Source: Malaya genurostris (taxonomy: Eukaryota; Arthropoda; Insecta; Diptera; Culicidae). Taken from it: DNA of 64,000 nucleotides. The translations under genes and the position numbers were made by a program. The notes beneath the pieces were generated by a model, which worked only from the letters and a program-made list of their open reading frames with translations, was not told the DNA's origin and did not search any database. The stretch lies in NCBI RefSeq assembly GCF_030247185.1, contig NC_080571.1:984001-1048000 (forward strand), read 5' to 3'. This document shows positions 1 through 10,453 of the stretch, piece by piece (position 1 is the stretch's first letter; each line of letters starts with the position of its first letter).

Positions 1-171
1 GAAACCAGCAACTTTCGATAGCTTCAGAATGAGAAAAGATTCCTTGAAATTCTATGAAAATCAAGGTTAAGGACGATGATGAACTCTTGATTAAGTACTT
101 TCTAACCAGACGCCTATTCTATCAAATTGTTGGTCATTGTCTTCTGTCAAGTAAAAAACACAACAAATTAC

Positions 172-2959
172 CTGATTGAGTGATAAACGTTGATAAGCAT
201 TTCCTGGTCGAAGTCGGAATTGCCGTTCAGCCCTCGAAGATTTTTCAAAAAGTCATCCACTGTCATCGGTACATTCAAACGTTTTGCATTGTAGTTGTGC
301 TGGTCCATATTCAGCATAATGATTGCATACGCGAGTCTGAATGCAGCATCCGTGTTTGCGAACGGTTCATTGTTGCAACTCTGGAAGTGGAACATGAAAA
401 AAATAAAACAAAATTAATTACGTCACAAACTGTTTAGAACTTGAAAGCCACACTGACATGCCAGTGATCCGCGAAATGCTCCATCACTAAAAATATTAAC
501 GGAGCTTCCCCCGGCAAACGAAACGTTTCCAGATACAGCCTTAACGCCTGATCAATGGTCAATCCGGCAAAATCGAACGACTTGACGAAAATCTCCAGAA
601 TCTTACTTTCCACATTTTTCTTTTTGCTTATGTACTCGCCAATCATTTTCTTATCCAGACCGGAATTTTCCCTCAAAAAGTGAGCTATTTCCAGGGGATC
701 CAGTGTGCTGTTCAGGATTCCATTCTCCTGCAAGAACTGTATTCCCTTTTCTGGCCGTTGGTTGAACAGATCCGTTCCTTGAGTAAGGAGCCTTTTCTTT
801 TTCTTGATAGCTGCCAATTCTTCGTGGTTCAATGCGGTGCCATCTGCGGCGGATTCCTGACTAACAATCTGACGCAATCGATCCTCATTTTGACTAGATT
901 TTAGATATTTATTAATGTTTTCCACAACTACATCACTGACATCCGGATCTGAAACGAAAATAATCCTCGAAAGGCATTTGAACTAATTCGAAACAATCGA
1001 TATTTACCTTGGGGACTGAGAACACTTTGGTCCAGTAGCTGACTGGATTCCAGCACTATTCGTTCTACACTTGAACCGTTTCTTGAATGCCGCATGTAAG
1101 TGGGATTTTCGCCATTTTTTGCCTGAACACAATTTCGTTCGATTGCACTGATAATCGTCAGCAGAGCGTCCAGGGAGAGCGTGTGAACACTATAGATTGA
1201 GTGCGTTGCCGAGAGAGTGTTTTTAGAAAGCAACTTGGTCAAGTCTTCGAATAGATTGGAACAGTAAAGGTCACAGTCGTAGTTTATGTAGAGTTCCGCC
1301 GCGAAACCTGGTATGCGCCACAGTTGCAGGAGATTATCGAGAGCAAGTTCACGGGCTTCGTATAGAATCCGGGGATTTTCATTGACAACCAGATCTGCTA
1401 GTTTCGTGAGATAATACTCAAGTTGAAACTTGAGCTGCGAGCGTAACGCTTCGAACAGCAGAAAGCAAAGCTGCAAATCGGCAGCAAAAATGGAAATTCG
1501 TTCCGTAGCTAATAGTGCAAACAGATTCTTGCACAAATCGTCTCTTACGATAGTTAGCAAGGAATCGTACTTTCCGATACTATCTGCACCAACCTCAAAT
1601 GTTACGGTCAGTAGCGTTAGGCCCATGTGGATCATGACGTCGGTGTTTTGCTTGTCCAACGGATTGCAAAGGGAGATTAGAAAGCGAAATAGTTCGCGAA
1701 TACATGGCAATCCGTAAGGCAGATGCGGGGATTGGCCAACATTCTCTTCATCCTGTTGATGGGCAAAACAAACACCTACCGCATCGACCAAGGCAGGTGC
1801 CGGAGTCTCGACTGATTCTAGAGGTGGAACTTCCTGAAGCGACTCTAGACGAGTTTGAGAATCTGTTTCTTCGATGATTGGGTGCTGCTTCGGTTCCTGA
1901 CTACTTTTAGGTGTTTGGGATATTGTCCCTTGCATGTCTACAATCGGTCCAGCTGGTGTCGCTGGGGTAGTTGATAGTGGCGGAGGTTTTAATCCTTTTG
2001 GGGCATTATTCACAACAGGAGTTGTTGGTTCTGGCTCATTCAAACTGTTCTCCTCGCTTGTCACAATTTTAGGATTCACCGTCAAAGGCCTCAAATCTGC
2101 TTTACTGCTTTTGCGTTTTTTACTAGACTGATCCATCGAGCTGGAGCGCATCTTTAGTGATTTCAGGTTGAAATGACCTCCTTCCACAAATTGTGGCAAT
2201 CTCATAAACAACAACAGAACAATATCTCGCAATGCATTTTCCGCTGTTTTTCGCACCAATTCGTTTAAGCGTTGCTCGAAACACAATCGAAAACAGCTTA
2301 GAATTATGTCACAGACACTTTCATTGGAAAGAGCACTACCCTCCGGACTTAACACTAGAGTGCGCAAAACATGTACGATTTTCATCAACACCACCCCGTC
2401 GGATGTTTGATCGGTACCCACGAAACGGGCGTGTGTCACTGCATCTGCAATACTCTCCACAGTAGCTGCCAGTGTGGAATGGGTAGGATCTATCAGTCCG
2501 TAAGACAGGAATTTGTTGACAGCCGAAAGAGCCAAACTCGTAACAGGTCCCGTTGTTTCTTCCGAACGAATCACTTCGAGAAATGGTCCTAGAAAAACAC
2601 CTGGTTCAATCAAACGTAAATCTTCTACTTGTAATAGCCTTTCTTTTAATTCATGGAAGTTTTTAAGCAATACATCTTTTTCATCATCCTGTAAGCAATA
2701 ACAAACATATTGTGATCATTATTTTCATTTCTACGGCAATTGATGTAGAACAGGCTACCCCACCGAATTCTAGGAAAATAAATTCGTTCGTTGTTGCAAG
2801 AACGAACTACTTTGTCCTGCAGAACCAGGCAACCATATTTTACATCGAATTACTGACCTGATAAGAATTGGAGCTCCACCGTGAGCCACGTCGCATCGCA
2901 GTCGTCAGGGTGGACATTTCACCCCGAACGACAAATATCCCGTTACCCGGCGGCGACAT
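172..2959 (-). CDS. GBF1: GBF1/gartenzwerg, Golgi Arf-GEF, N-terminal exons 1-4 (partial)
   Basis: Large Sec7-family guanine-nucleotide exchange factor that activates Arf GTPases on cis-Golgi/ERGIC membranes for COPI recruitment. Coding exons inferred from splice sites and frame: 2858-2959, 1008-2688, 458-948 and 172-380; introns are 169, 59 and 77 nt with GT/AG ends, and phases fit throughout (827 codons seen). Residues ~1-240 match the GBF1 DCB domain (hallmark IRSEETTGPV and HARFVGTDQTSD), then a low-complexity Pro/Ser/Glu linker, then the HUS region. Sec7 starts near residue 640 and includes the catalytic glutamic finger in RLPGEAP (Glu ~742). The donor CAT|gtcagt at 457/458 was chosen because it joins DHWH to SCNNEPF exactly as in known GBF1 proteins. 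The start ATG at 2959 gives the short GBF1-type first exon (NGIFVVRGEM). The rest of Sec7 and the C-terminus lie beyond base 1; positions 1-171 look like intron, since no in-frame continuation was found. Confidence 0.95.
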
Positions 2960-3205
2960 CTCGATCTAGATGCTTCTGCTGCTAGATTCTCGACGCACGA
3001 AAAACTCGGAAGGTAAATAATTTAAAAATTTTCAAGTAGCAAATAAATTTTTCACTAGCATACTTCCAACTCACAGCAGTGACGTTTACCTTTTTTGCTC
3101 ACTTGAAGGAATCTGCAATTTGACAGCTTCTGGTTTATACACGCTTATTTGCTTCAAATCAACAACAAAAATTCCATTTACTCAAAATAATATTGAACAG
3201 TACAA

Positions 3206-3926
3206 CCACAGACTAACAGACAGGACACTCAAATTAGATTCTTCAATCATTTTAACGGTCATTTCGAATATTCCTTTATTTGGGACAGTACTCACCTGTG
3301 TCATGATGGCGCCACGTTACCCTATCAAAAATATCCTTTCTGTCATCTAGACTGTGTTTATTTTTTTCATTTACCAACAGAGTTGCCATTCATACAGAGT
3401 TACCTGTAATGTATAGATTTGTCTACGTCCATGCGAATTTCATGCAGGATACAGATTTAATACATATTGCCAAAACTATATACATAATTGTGCTACTTCT
3501 CATCCTCCAACGCAGTACAAAATCGAACCCGTTTTGTTACAATATTTACTTGCTTCTGGTCTACCGCCACTTAATTTCGGATGAAAATTACCAACACAAT
3601 AAAAAATAATCTAGATGAGCAACGTTGAGAAAAATAAATGGTTACCTTCCAACATCGCTGAAAAAGTTAAGTATATTATCAACGTAATCCAATAATTTAT
3701 TGTGATGATTCATTTTCAAATATTATCATGAAATCAGGCATCCCTGCAAGCAGCTGATCGGTGTTGACAAACGAGGGGAAACCAACTAGTAAAAAAACTT
3801 TCACATAACACAAGGGGTGTACCGATAGTAAATAGTTCGCGCAGTACAATATAGGTGGAACTAGTGAATCACGAAAAATTATTTTGATAAGAATTTACTC
3901 ATACTGTCATGTCTGTTAGTCTGTGG
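3206..3926. repeat. Candidate MITE bounded by a 17-bp inverted repeat
   Basis: CCACAGACTAACAGACA at 3206-3222 is repeated exactly, inverted, at 3910-3926, about 690 bp away; the next bases (GGACA against TGACA) also nearly match. No coding potential between them. Target-site duplication could not be fixed, so the exact ends and superfamily are unknown. Confidence 0.45.
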
Positions 3927-4544
3927 TACAACCAAAGTCTCGCCCATATGAGTCACGCGAATGAATGAATACCTCAAACTGGAGAACCGGCCACTGAACA
4001 CCGCTTGTGAGAAATTCTGGCAACCGTCAGAAGGCTGGCTGCATTCCGGCAGCTGTCAAAATTGTCCAGGCGAAATTGCGTCATTACACGCAGTCTTGTT
4101 TATTTCCCTCCCCTTTCTTTTTTCTTTTTTTTATTCAACTTCATTTGATATTCGTCAATCTCGCATGTACGAATCTTGAGACGAGGTAAATGAGATTGAA
4201 ATATGGGTATGTTTGGTAGTGAGAAAGCAATGTTATTGGCAATAACATTTGCCATGATTAGTATATATGAAGGGCAATAACTTATTGCATTTCATATGAA
4301 TCTTTTATTGAAAAAAATAAAACTAAGACGCTTAAAATGTAGAACTGATTCAAAACGGTTCTGCCAATCTTGTATGGCAAGAATCCGACAGAAAAGAACC
4401 GTTTATAACTGCTAGGCGAAATTCTCTGCCGGAAACGGTAGTTGCATTGTTGCCAGACTTTTGCCGGAATTCTAGCAGAATTCCGGGAAAAATGGCTGGA
4501 GGACATAGCCAGTCGTCTGGGGGGAAATCTGCCCGCCGCGTACA

Positions 4545-4650
4545 AGTGGGACGATCTTTAGGGCATGTTTCAGTTCACTATTTATGTCAGTTTAAAAATT
4601 TAAATCCGGAAATTATAACAAAAGAAACTGGCAGCCCCAGCAGCGTTTTA
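4545..4650 (-). repeat. Fragment of the CAGCAGCGTTTTA palindromic repeat family
   Basis: The stretch containing CTGGCAGCCCCAGCAGCG, preceded by an AT-rich piece with TTTATGTCAGTTT, recurs (inverted) at 9540-9600 and in and around 13168-13635 and 13780-13960. It is one arm of that family. Confidence 0.55.
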
Positions 4651-5207
4651 TTCGAAAACTTATGTAAATTGCTTTAAGAAATAAACGTATTTATGAAAAA
4701 CCTGTTTTAATCCACCTAGTGGTGTAATGATGCCATTCTCATATCAATCATACTATCATATATAATACTGTGGTATTCTTCAAAATTATTTTTATTCGAT
4801 TCTTAAAAGAATAACCGAAATAGATTTGTTTGACCGTCTACTGATAAAAACTATCAATTGGAAAAGATTTGAGGTCGATTTAGAAAACTTTTTACGGTTT
4901 TTCGCTCTTTTCAGTGATGGTATAAAATTTTTAACACACTTTACCCTATATTTCCGGAATTACGTATGGGATCGCAGGACCTTTAATTTGAATCTAAGTT
5001 AGTGAAAATCGGTTCAGCCATCCGCGAGAAAAGTTAGTGGACTTATTTTCACAATTTTTTGCACATTTTACCTCATAATTCCGGAACTGGAAGTCGGATC
5101 CAAATAATATTCCGGAATTTTGTATAGGACTACGAGACCTTTCATTTGAATCTAAGTTATGAAAATCGGTTCAGCCATCTCCGAGAAAAGTTAGTGCAAA
5201 AAACGTT

Positions 5208-5312
<105 letters not shown>

Positions 5313-5744
5313 TTTTGCGTACTCGACGAACTGAGTCGAATGGTATATGACACTCGGCCCTCCGGGCCTCAGTTCTAAAGTCGGTTTTTCACAGTGATTG
5401 CATAACCTTCCTATATGAGAAAGGCAAAAAAAAAATTTCTTCGATACTTAAAAGAATAACCGAAATCGGTTTGTTTGACCGTCTACTGATAAAAATCATC
5501 AAATTGGAAAAGATTTGAGGTCGATTTAGAAATTTTTTTTAAGGTTTTTCCTTATTTTCAGTGATGGTATACAATTTTTAACACACTTTACCCTATATTT
5601 CCGGATCCGAAAGTCGGATCCGCATGAAATTCAGGAATAACGCATGGGACAACAGGAACTTTCATTTGAACCTAAGTTTGTGAAAATCGGTCGCGCCATC
5701 TATGAGAAAAGTTAGAACACATATTTTCTTTTTTTGCACATTTT

Positions 5745-6215
5745 ACCCCATAACTCCCGAACCGGAAGTCGGATCCAAATAATATTCAGGAATTTTGTAT
5801 GGGACCTCAAGACCTTTCATTTGAATCTAAGTTTGTGAAAATCGATTCAGCCATCTCTGAGAAAAGTTAGTGCACTTATTTTCACAATTTTTTGCACATT
5901 TTACCCCATAATTGTGTGACTTCCGAACCGGAAGTCGGATCCAAATAATATTCAGGAATTTTGTATGGGACCTCAAGACCTTTCATTTGAATCTTAGTTT
6001 GTGAAAATCGATTCAGCCATCTCTGAGAAAAGTTAGTGCACTTATTTTCACAATTTTTTGCACATTTTACCCCATAATTGTGTGACTTCCGAACCGGAAG
6101 TCGGATCCAAATAATATTCAGGAATTTTGTATGGGACCTCAAGACCTTTCATTTGAATCTAAGTTTGTGAAAATCGGTTCAGCATTCTCCGAGAAAAGTT
6201 AGTGCAAAAAAAACG
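5745..6215. repeat. Three tandem copies of a 166-bp unit
   Basis: The motif CCGAACCGG starts at 5757, 5923 and 6089, giving a period of exactly 166 bp. The blocks between are nearly identical (for example GGAATTTTGTATGGGACCTC in each). This looks like a recent local expansion of the Aedes-type repeat body. The minus-strand ORF at 5882-6142 is an artefact of it. Confidence 0.85.
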
Positions 6216-6627
6216 TTACATACACACATACGCACATACACACACACACACACACATACATACACACAGACATTTTGCGTACTCGACGAACTGAGTCGAA
6301 TGGTATATGACCCTCGGCCCTCCGGGCCTCGGTTCAAAAGTCGGTTTTCACAGTGATTGCATAACCTTTCTATATGAGAAAGGCAAAAAAGCTCAATCCT
6401 CAAAAACTGAGGAATGACCACATTTTGTAGCAAAATGATACCGATTTGAATCGTCATTTTCTCTGATTTTACATTAGGGACTAAAAACCGAGTATATTTT
6501 AAGTATTTTTAATACATATAATTGATAACACTAATGAGAGGCTGTTTTTATTTTATTGAGTAAACATTTCAATTGCATTTATAATGCAATTTACAATACA
6601 TAAAAATAACGTATTTTTAAAAGTTGT

Positions 6628-7428
6628 TTAACGCATAATAGAAATTCTACACACGGGGCAGGTGGGGCTTTTGATGATCCAACGATTGATACATTCTGAG
6701 TGAAATTTGTGCTTGCATATCAGTTCACGACCACATGTTTCAAAAATTAAATCCAGGCAGATTGCACATATGCGGCCAATTGTTTTCCTAGAGCGAAATG
6801 TAATCAGTTATATATTTTTTTACATATAATTGTGCAAATACCTTAATGACGTTCTATCATCAGATTCTTGGTCAATAGCAGAACTCGACACTATGTTTTC
6901 TTTCTTCATAGTATAATCGGTAGGAGGAAGTGTCGCTGCTATGAATTTCAGTAAACCTCTTTCGTCGTCACAGTAGATATCGTAAACCAGAAGAGATTCT
7001 TGATATTGATCAAGAGTAACACTATGCTTCGTGGTGAGGTGTTCAGAAAGATGTGTATTCCCTAGCAATAAATAGCTATCGTTAAAACAAACGCATACTG
7101 GACAGCGAACACTGGAAGAAATGCTCTGGTGCTCCAATGAGAGATGATCGTTTAGGCTGGAGATGCTCAACTTCCGGCGGTCACAATACGGACAGTCAAA
7201 TATATTTATTTCTTCATATTCCGACTCATCTGTTGTAGTACCAAATTGGGCCAATAGTAGGTCGTCCGAGATCATCATCTGTCGGGGGTGCTCGTGATGT
7301 TTGTCTGCGAAACAATTACAGAACTCTTCCGTGTCAGAGCAGAATAAACATCGGAAACGATGTTGACAGTCGCATTCACCCGCGGACACACCTTGAGTTA
7401 AAATATTGGCAATAAACGGTTTCTTCAT
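6628..7428 (-). CDS. Di19-type zinc-finger and RING-H2 protein, putative E3 ubiquitin ligase
   Basis: Two coding exons, 6842-7428 and 6787-6628 (stop TAA at 6628-6630), joined across a 54-nt GT/AG intron in phase 2; product 248 aa. The first third has a Cys/His-rich cluster (CDCQHRFRCLFC...CNCFADKHHEH). Residues ~75-135 read as a Di19-like pair of zinc knuckles (FDCPYC, HLSLEH, RCPVC, HLTTKH), as in KCMF1-type proteins. The C-terminal ~45 residues form a RING-H2 finger: CAIC, then CKHKFHSEC, then CPVC. RING-H2 proteins normally recruit E2 enzymes, so ubiquitin ligation is inferred from the fold only. Start chosen at 7428; a 10-codon upstream ORF ends on it (ATGA overlap). Alternatively the uORF ATG at 7457 is the ancestral start and one base was lost or gained. 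No ortholog name is assigned. Confidence 0.85.
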
Positions 7429-7457
7429 CGAAAAATTTTATCATTCTTACCAGACAT
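7425..7457 (-). promoter_or_regulatory. uORF overlapping the start codon of the RING gene
   Basis: ATG at 7457 opens a frame MSGKNDKIFR ending in TGA at 7425-7427, which overlaps the main ATG (7426-7428) as ATGA. If transcribed this favours translation by reinitiation. It could equally be a one-base frameshift splitting an originally longer N-terminus. Confidence 0.5.
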
Positions 7458-7672
7458 TGTAATTCGCAATTCCTAATCCGAATGCAACTGCCTCAAAAAT
7501 AATCCTGTCACCATATGAAACGAAGGTAGCGTAGTGGATTTATGTTGGAAGTAATATTGTACTTTCACCCGAGCTATGCAACGGCATGCGCATGTAGGGA
7601 TGTCGGGTCAATTAAAATTTAATCGATTAGTTTGAAAATTGCATTCGATTATTAAACTATCGAATAATTCTA

Positions 7673-9079
7673 CACTGAGAAAAATATCATAGTTACTGCA
7701 ACCTTTTTTTCATAGTTATTTCAACTATACGCTTAAATAGTATCGACGACCTTGATATCAAATTACTCACTATTTGTGTTGTATGAAGTACTAGATAACA
7801 AAGACTACAACTTGACAAAACTATTTCTATTTATGACTTATCTGGCATGGTCATTTTGACAATGGTTGTCAATTCTAATATGAGAACATAGTTAAAATTA
7901 CAATTACAAGTAAGGTGAATTTGCTCTCGAACATGATAAATTTAAAAAGCGAAATAGTTATTGCTACTATGTGTGTATGTTTTTCTTTCCAATATTCGAA
8001 TGTTACCATGAATACAGTTGGCTAGACAATTGGAATGTTTGAGAAAACTATTCGTATTGTTCACATCAACATAGTTTTTGTAATAAGCACATTAATGTAT
8101 AGTGCTGACTATACACATTGTAAATAAATGCATTCATTTTTATTTATTGTCACGTAAAGTTTCAGTATAGCAAAAAAAATCGTTCGTGGACAACATAACA
8201 GTGGATGATTAGCGAAAGTATTTGGTATTGCGACTGTTTATCACAGATGAGTAAAGTATTTTGTATCCCTACTCGTTTCATCGCTGAATTTGAACTTTCA
8301 TCGGCAGGAATTTATTTTTCAGTAAAGTCACGTCATTAATGAATATTTCATACTAGATTATTATCTGATGCGTGGGAACAACAACTAACGCATTATGGAA
8401 GAAACGGCGAACTTCATCCACTTTCCGGATGAAAATTGCTTGAATCCGATGAACGGCGAGATGGACCAAACCTGGTCTTAGCCGAGAAAAGCTGAAAACA
8501 AAAAAAAAAGAATTCGATGAAAAATATAGGAAAATATCGCTAGGCAACTTTGCAGATGTCGAGCATCTTGACTCGACAAGACTTTTGGAACCGGAGAGCT
8601 TAAGTAAACAAACAGTAGTGGACACAGCAGCTATGCGGTAGGTACAATGAACGAAAGCGATTCATACCATAACTTGATTACCACTGATCGATGTGACTGT
8701 GTAAAATTTGAAAAATAAAAAACATTATGACAAAACTTTTTCTGTTATTCTTGTTCTGAAATAGAAATTCATACAACTTTTCTGTATGTTTGAAATAACT
8801 AGAAGTTAAATGCCAAAACTTTCATGGCTCTGGTTACAACAAGAGAACAATGTGAAACTAAGATGCGGTCATGGTTACGCTAATCATCCCAATTGCAATA
8901 GTTATTCATACGATATGCTGTTCAATATTACTATTCTAGAGCCAAAATCATGAATAGTAAAAATGAACTTGACTGTTGTTGAAACCATCCGAATTAATAG
9001 TCGGTTGAAAACCACTATACTCTCATGGTCGAATTGACCGCCCCATATAGTAATTGTAACCATACTATTTTTCTGAGTG
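7673..9079. mobile_element. 1.4-kb non-coding TIR element with TA duplication
   Basis: Left end CACTGAGAAAAATATCAT and inverted right end CACTCAGAAAAATAGTAT are flanked by TA on both sides, as expected of Tc1/mariner-type integration. The interior is AT-rich and includes no recognisable transposase. The ORF at 8353-8625 on the minus strand has no recognised similarity and is treated as chance. Confidence 0.55.
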
Positions 9080-9829
9080 TATAGATCAACATGAGAAAAG
9101 GGCGAAAGAGCCAAAGTGTACACAACGCATTTTGCCCTTTTCCGATAGATGAAATGCCAATATTGGAAATCCGCGGTGTGTTTTCGTTGTTGATGTAAAA
9201 TAAATGGTGTTCATGTTGATGGAGCAGCCCCTTGAACTCACCGTCTCTATTAACCTTGTGAGCCCCTACTTTAATGTAACACCACTGTCGAGTATGTTGC
9301 TGTATACAACGCTTCCGTTTCCTAGTTAATAATAATTTCCTTTCTTACGAAATACATGCGTTCGTTTTGTTCTACAAGTTTCGTCGGGTTTTTCGTTGTT
9401 GGGCATCCGAAATACCACTTTAGTTCACGCTTGCTCAATGTCACTCTAAGAACAAATTCAGCAGCTGCAAGATTCATATGGGTGGTCTATAATATAACTG
9501 AAACTGAAACAAACGTATCCCCAGTAAGCAGTTTTAGCTGCTGGGGCTGCCAGTTTATTTTGGTATAAATTCTAGATTTAAATTTAAAAAACTGACATAC
9601 TACTACTCTATAGTGAGTAAATCTTGTTTACTCACTTTTGAGTGAGTATGGTAGTTGTCAAATTCTGAGTAACATTTACTCGGTACTACATATGGGAAAA
9701 ATAGCTCGAGTGAGTAAATATTACTCAATATCATTCGAATTATCTAATGAATTCTTTACCTTAATCAAAACTGCGTGTAAATTAAAAACAATGCAACTTT
9801 TTTAAATATTTTCTCAAAAGTTACATTTT
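9080..9829. other. AT-rich intergenic DNA with repeat fragments
   Basis: 9540-9600 is a fragment of the CAGCAGCGTTTTA repeat family (CTGGGGCTGCCAG). 9600-9730 carries several inverted copies of GTGAGTAA/TTACTCAC. No gene seen. Confidence 0.5.
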
Positions 9830-10453
9830 GATAGAAAATCTGTATTGCTTTGTATACGCAATCTGTATTCACTAATAAATTGAAATTCTTGCAACAAATT
9901 GGTCCTAAAAGATGTTATTCCAATAGATTGTGGTTGTAGGATGGTAGACTCAATCAGTGATTGCCGCGCTCACAAGAATATTTAACGACGAAATTTCATA
10001 GTTTTTTTTTATTTTTTATTCACAACAATTGAATTGTAATTCCATATATTTATCTAGTTTAAAATTGTTGACTTCATAATGTGTCTTGGAATTTCAACAC
10101 TCAATATGCAATGTCAAGTCAGATTATACAACTCTCAGTTTGACAGTAAAGTTTCATGATGCCATTACTTCCTTGAATATTAGTTCAAATTGGTTTCAAA
10201 TGATAATATAAATGGATTTCACAACAGATTTCTATATCAATTTGTTATTTGTCCGTTGATTGATAGACTTTTATCTCGTCACTGGAATCAAATACTAAAA
10301 GATAGCTCAGACAGAAAAGTTTTTTTTCTTACTTTTTGTGAGAACTGTATAAATCTGTATTAAATCGAGGAAATCTGTACTCTGTATTGAATCTGTATGA
10401 GCATGTAAAAATCTGTATAATACAGATAGATCTGTATAAATGGCATCTCTGCT
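9830..10453 (+). repeat. MITE family with AAATCTGTAT-rich ends, copy 1
   Basis: Homologous, in inverted orientation, to 13955-14292: shared pieces include GATGGTAGACTCAAT, ATCAAATACTAA and GTAAAAATCTGTATAATACA. This copy has extra sequence (about 9965-10254), probably a nested insertion. It ends GGCATCTCTGCT, as the other copy does. The right part is a cluster of degenerate ATCTGTAT direct repeats. Confidence 0.55.

Larger units (their letters stand above)
2960..4704. other. Intergenic upstream of GBF1, with an inverted-repeat pair
   Basis: No gene recognised. The first part is presumably the GBF1 5' UTR and promoter, but no core promoter motif could be assigned confidently. A 17-bp inverted repeat (3206-3222 and 3910-3926) lies within it, and 4545-4650 holds a fragment of the CAGCAGCGTTTTA palindromic repeat family described at 13.2 kb. 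The small ORFs here lack recognisable similarity. Confidence 0.5.

Noticed and set aside
680..2701. Plus-strand ORFs opposite GBF1
   Set aside because: Shadows of the well-supported minus-strand exons.
5882..6142. 86-codon ORF with an internal duplication
   Set aside because: Produced by the 166-bp tandem repeat, not by a gene.
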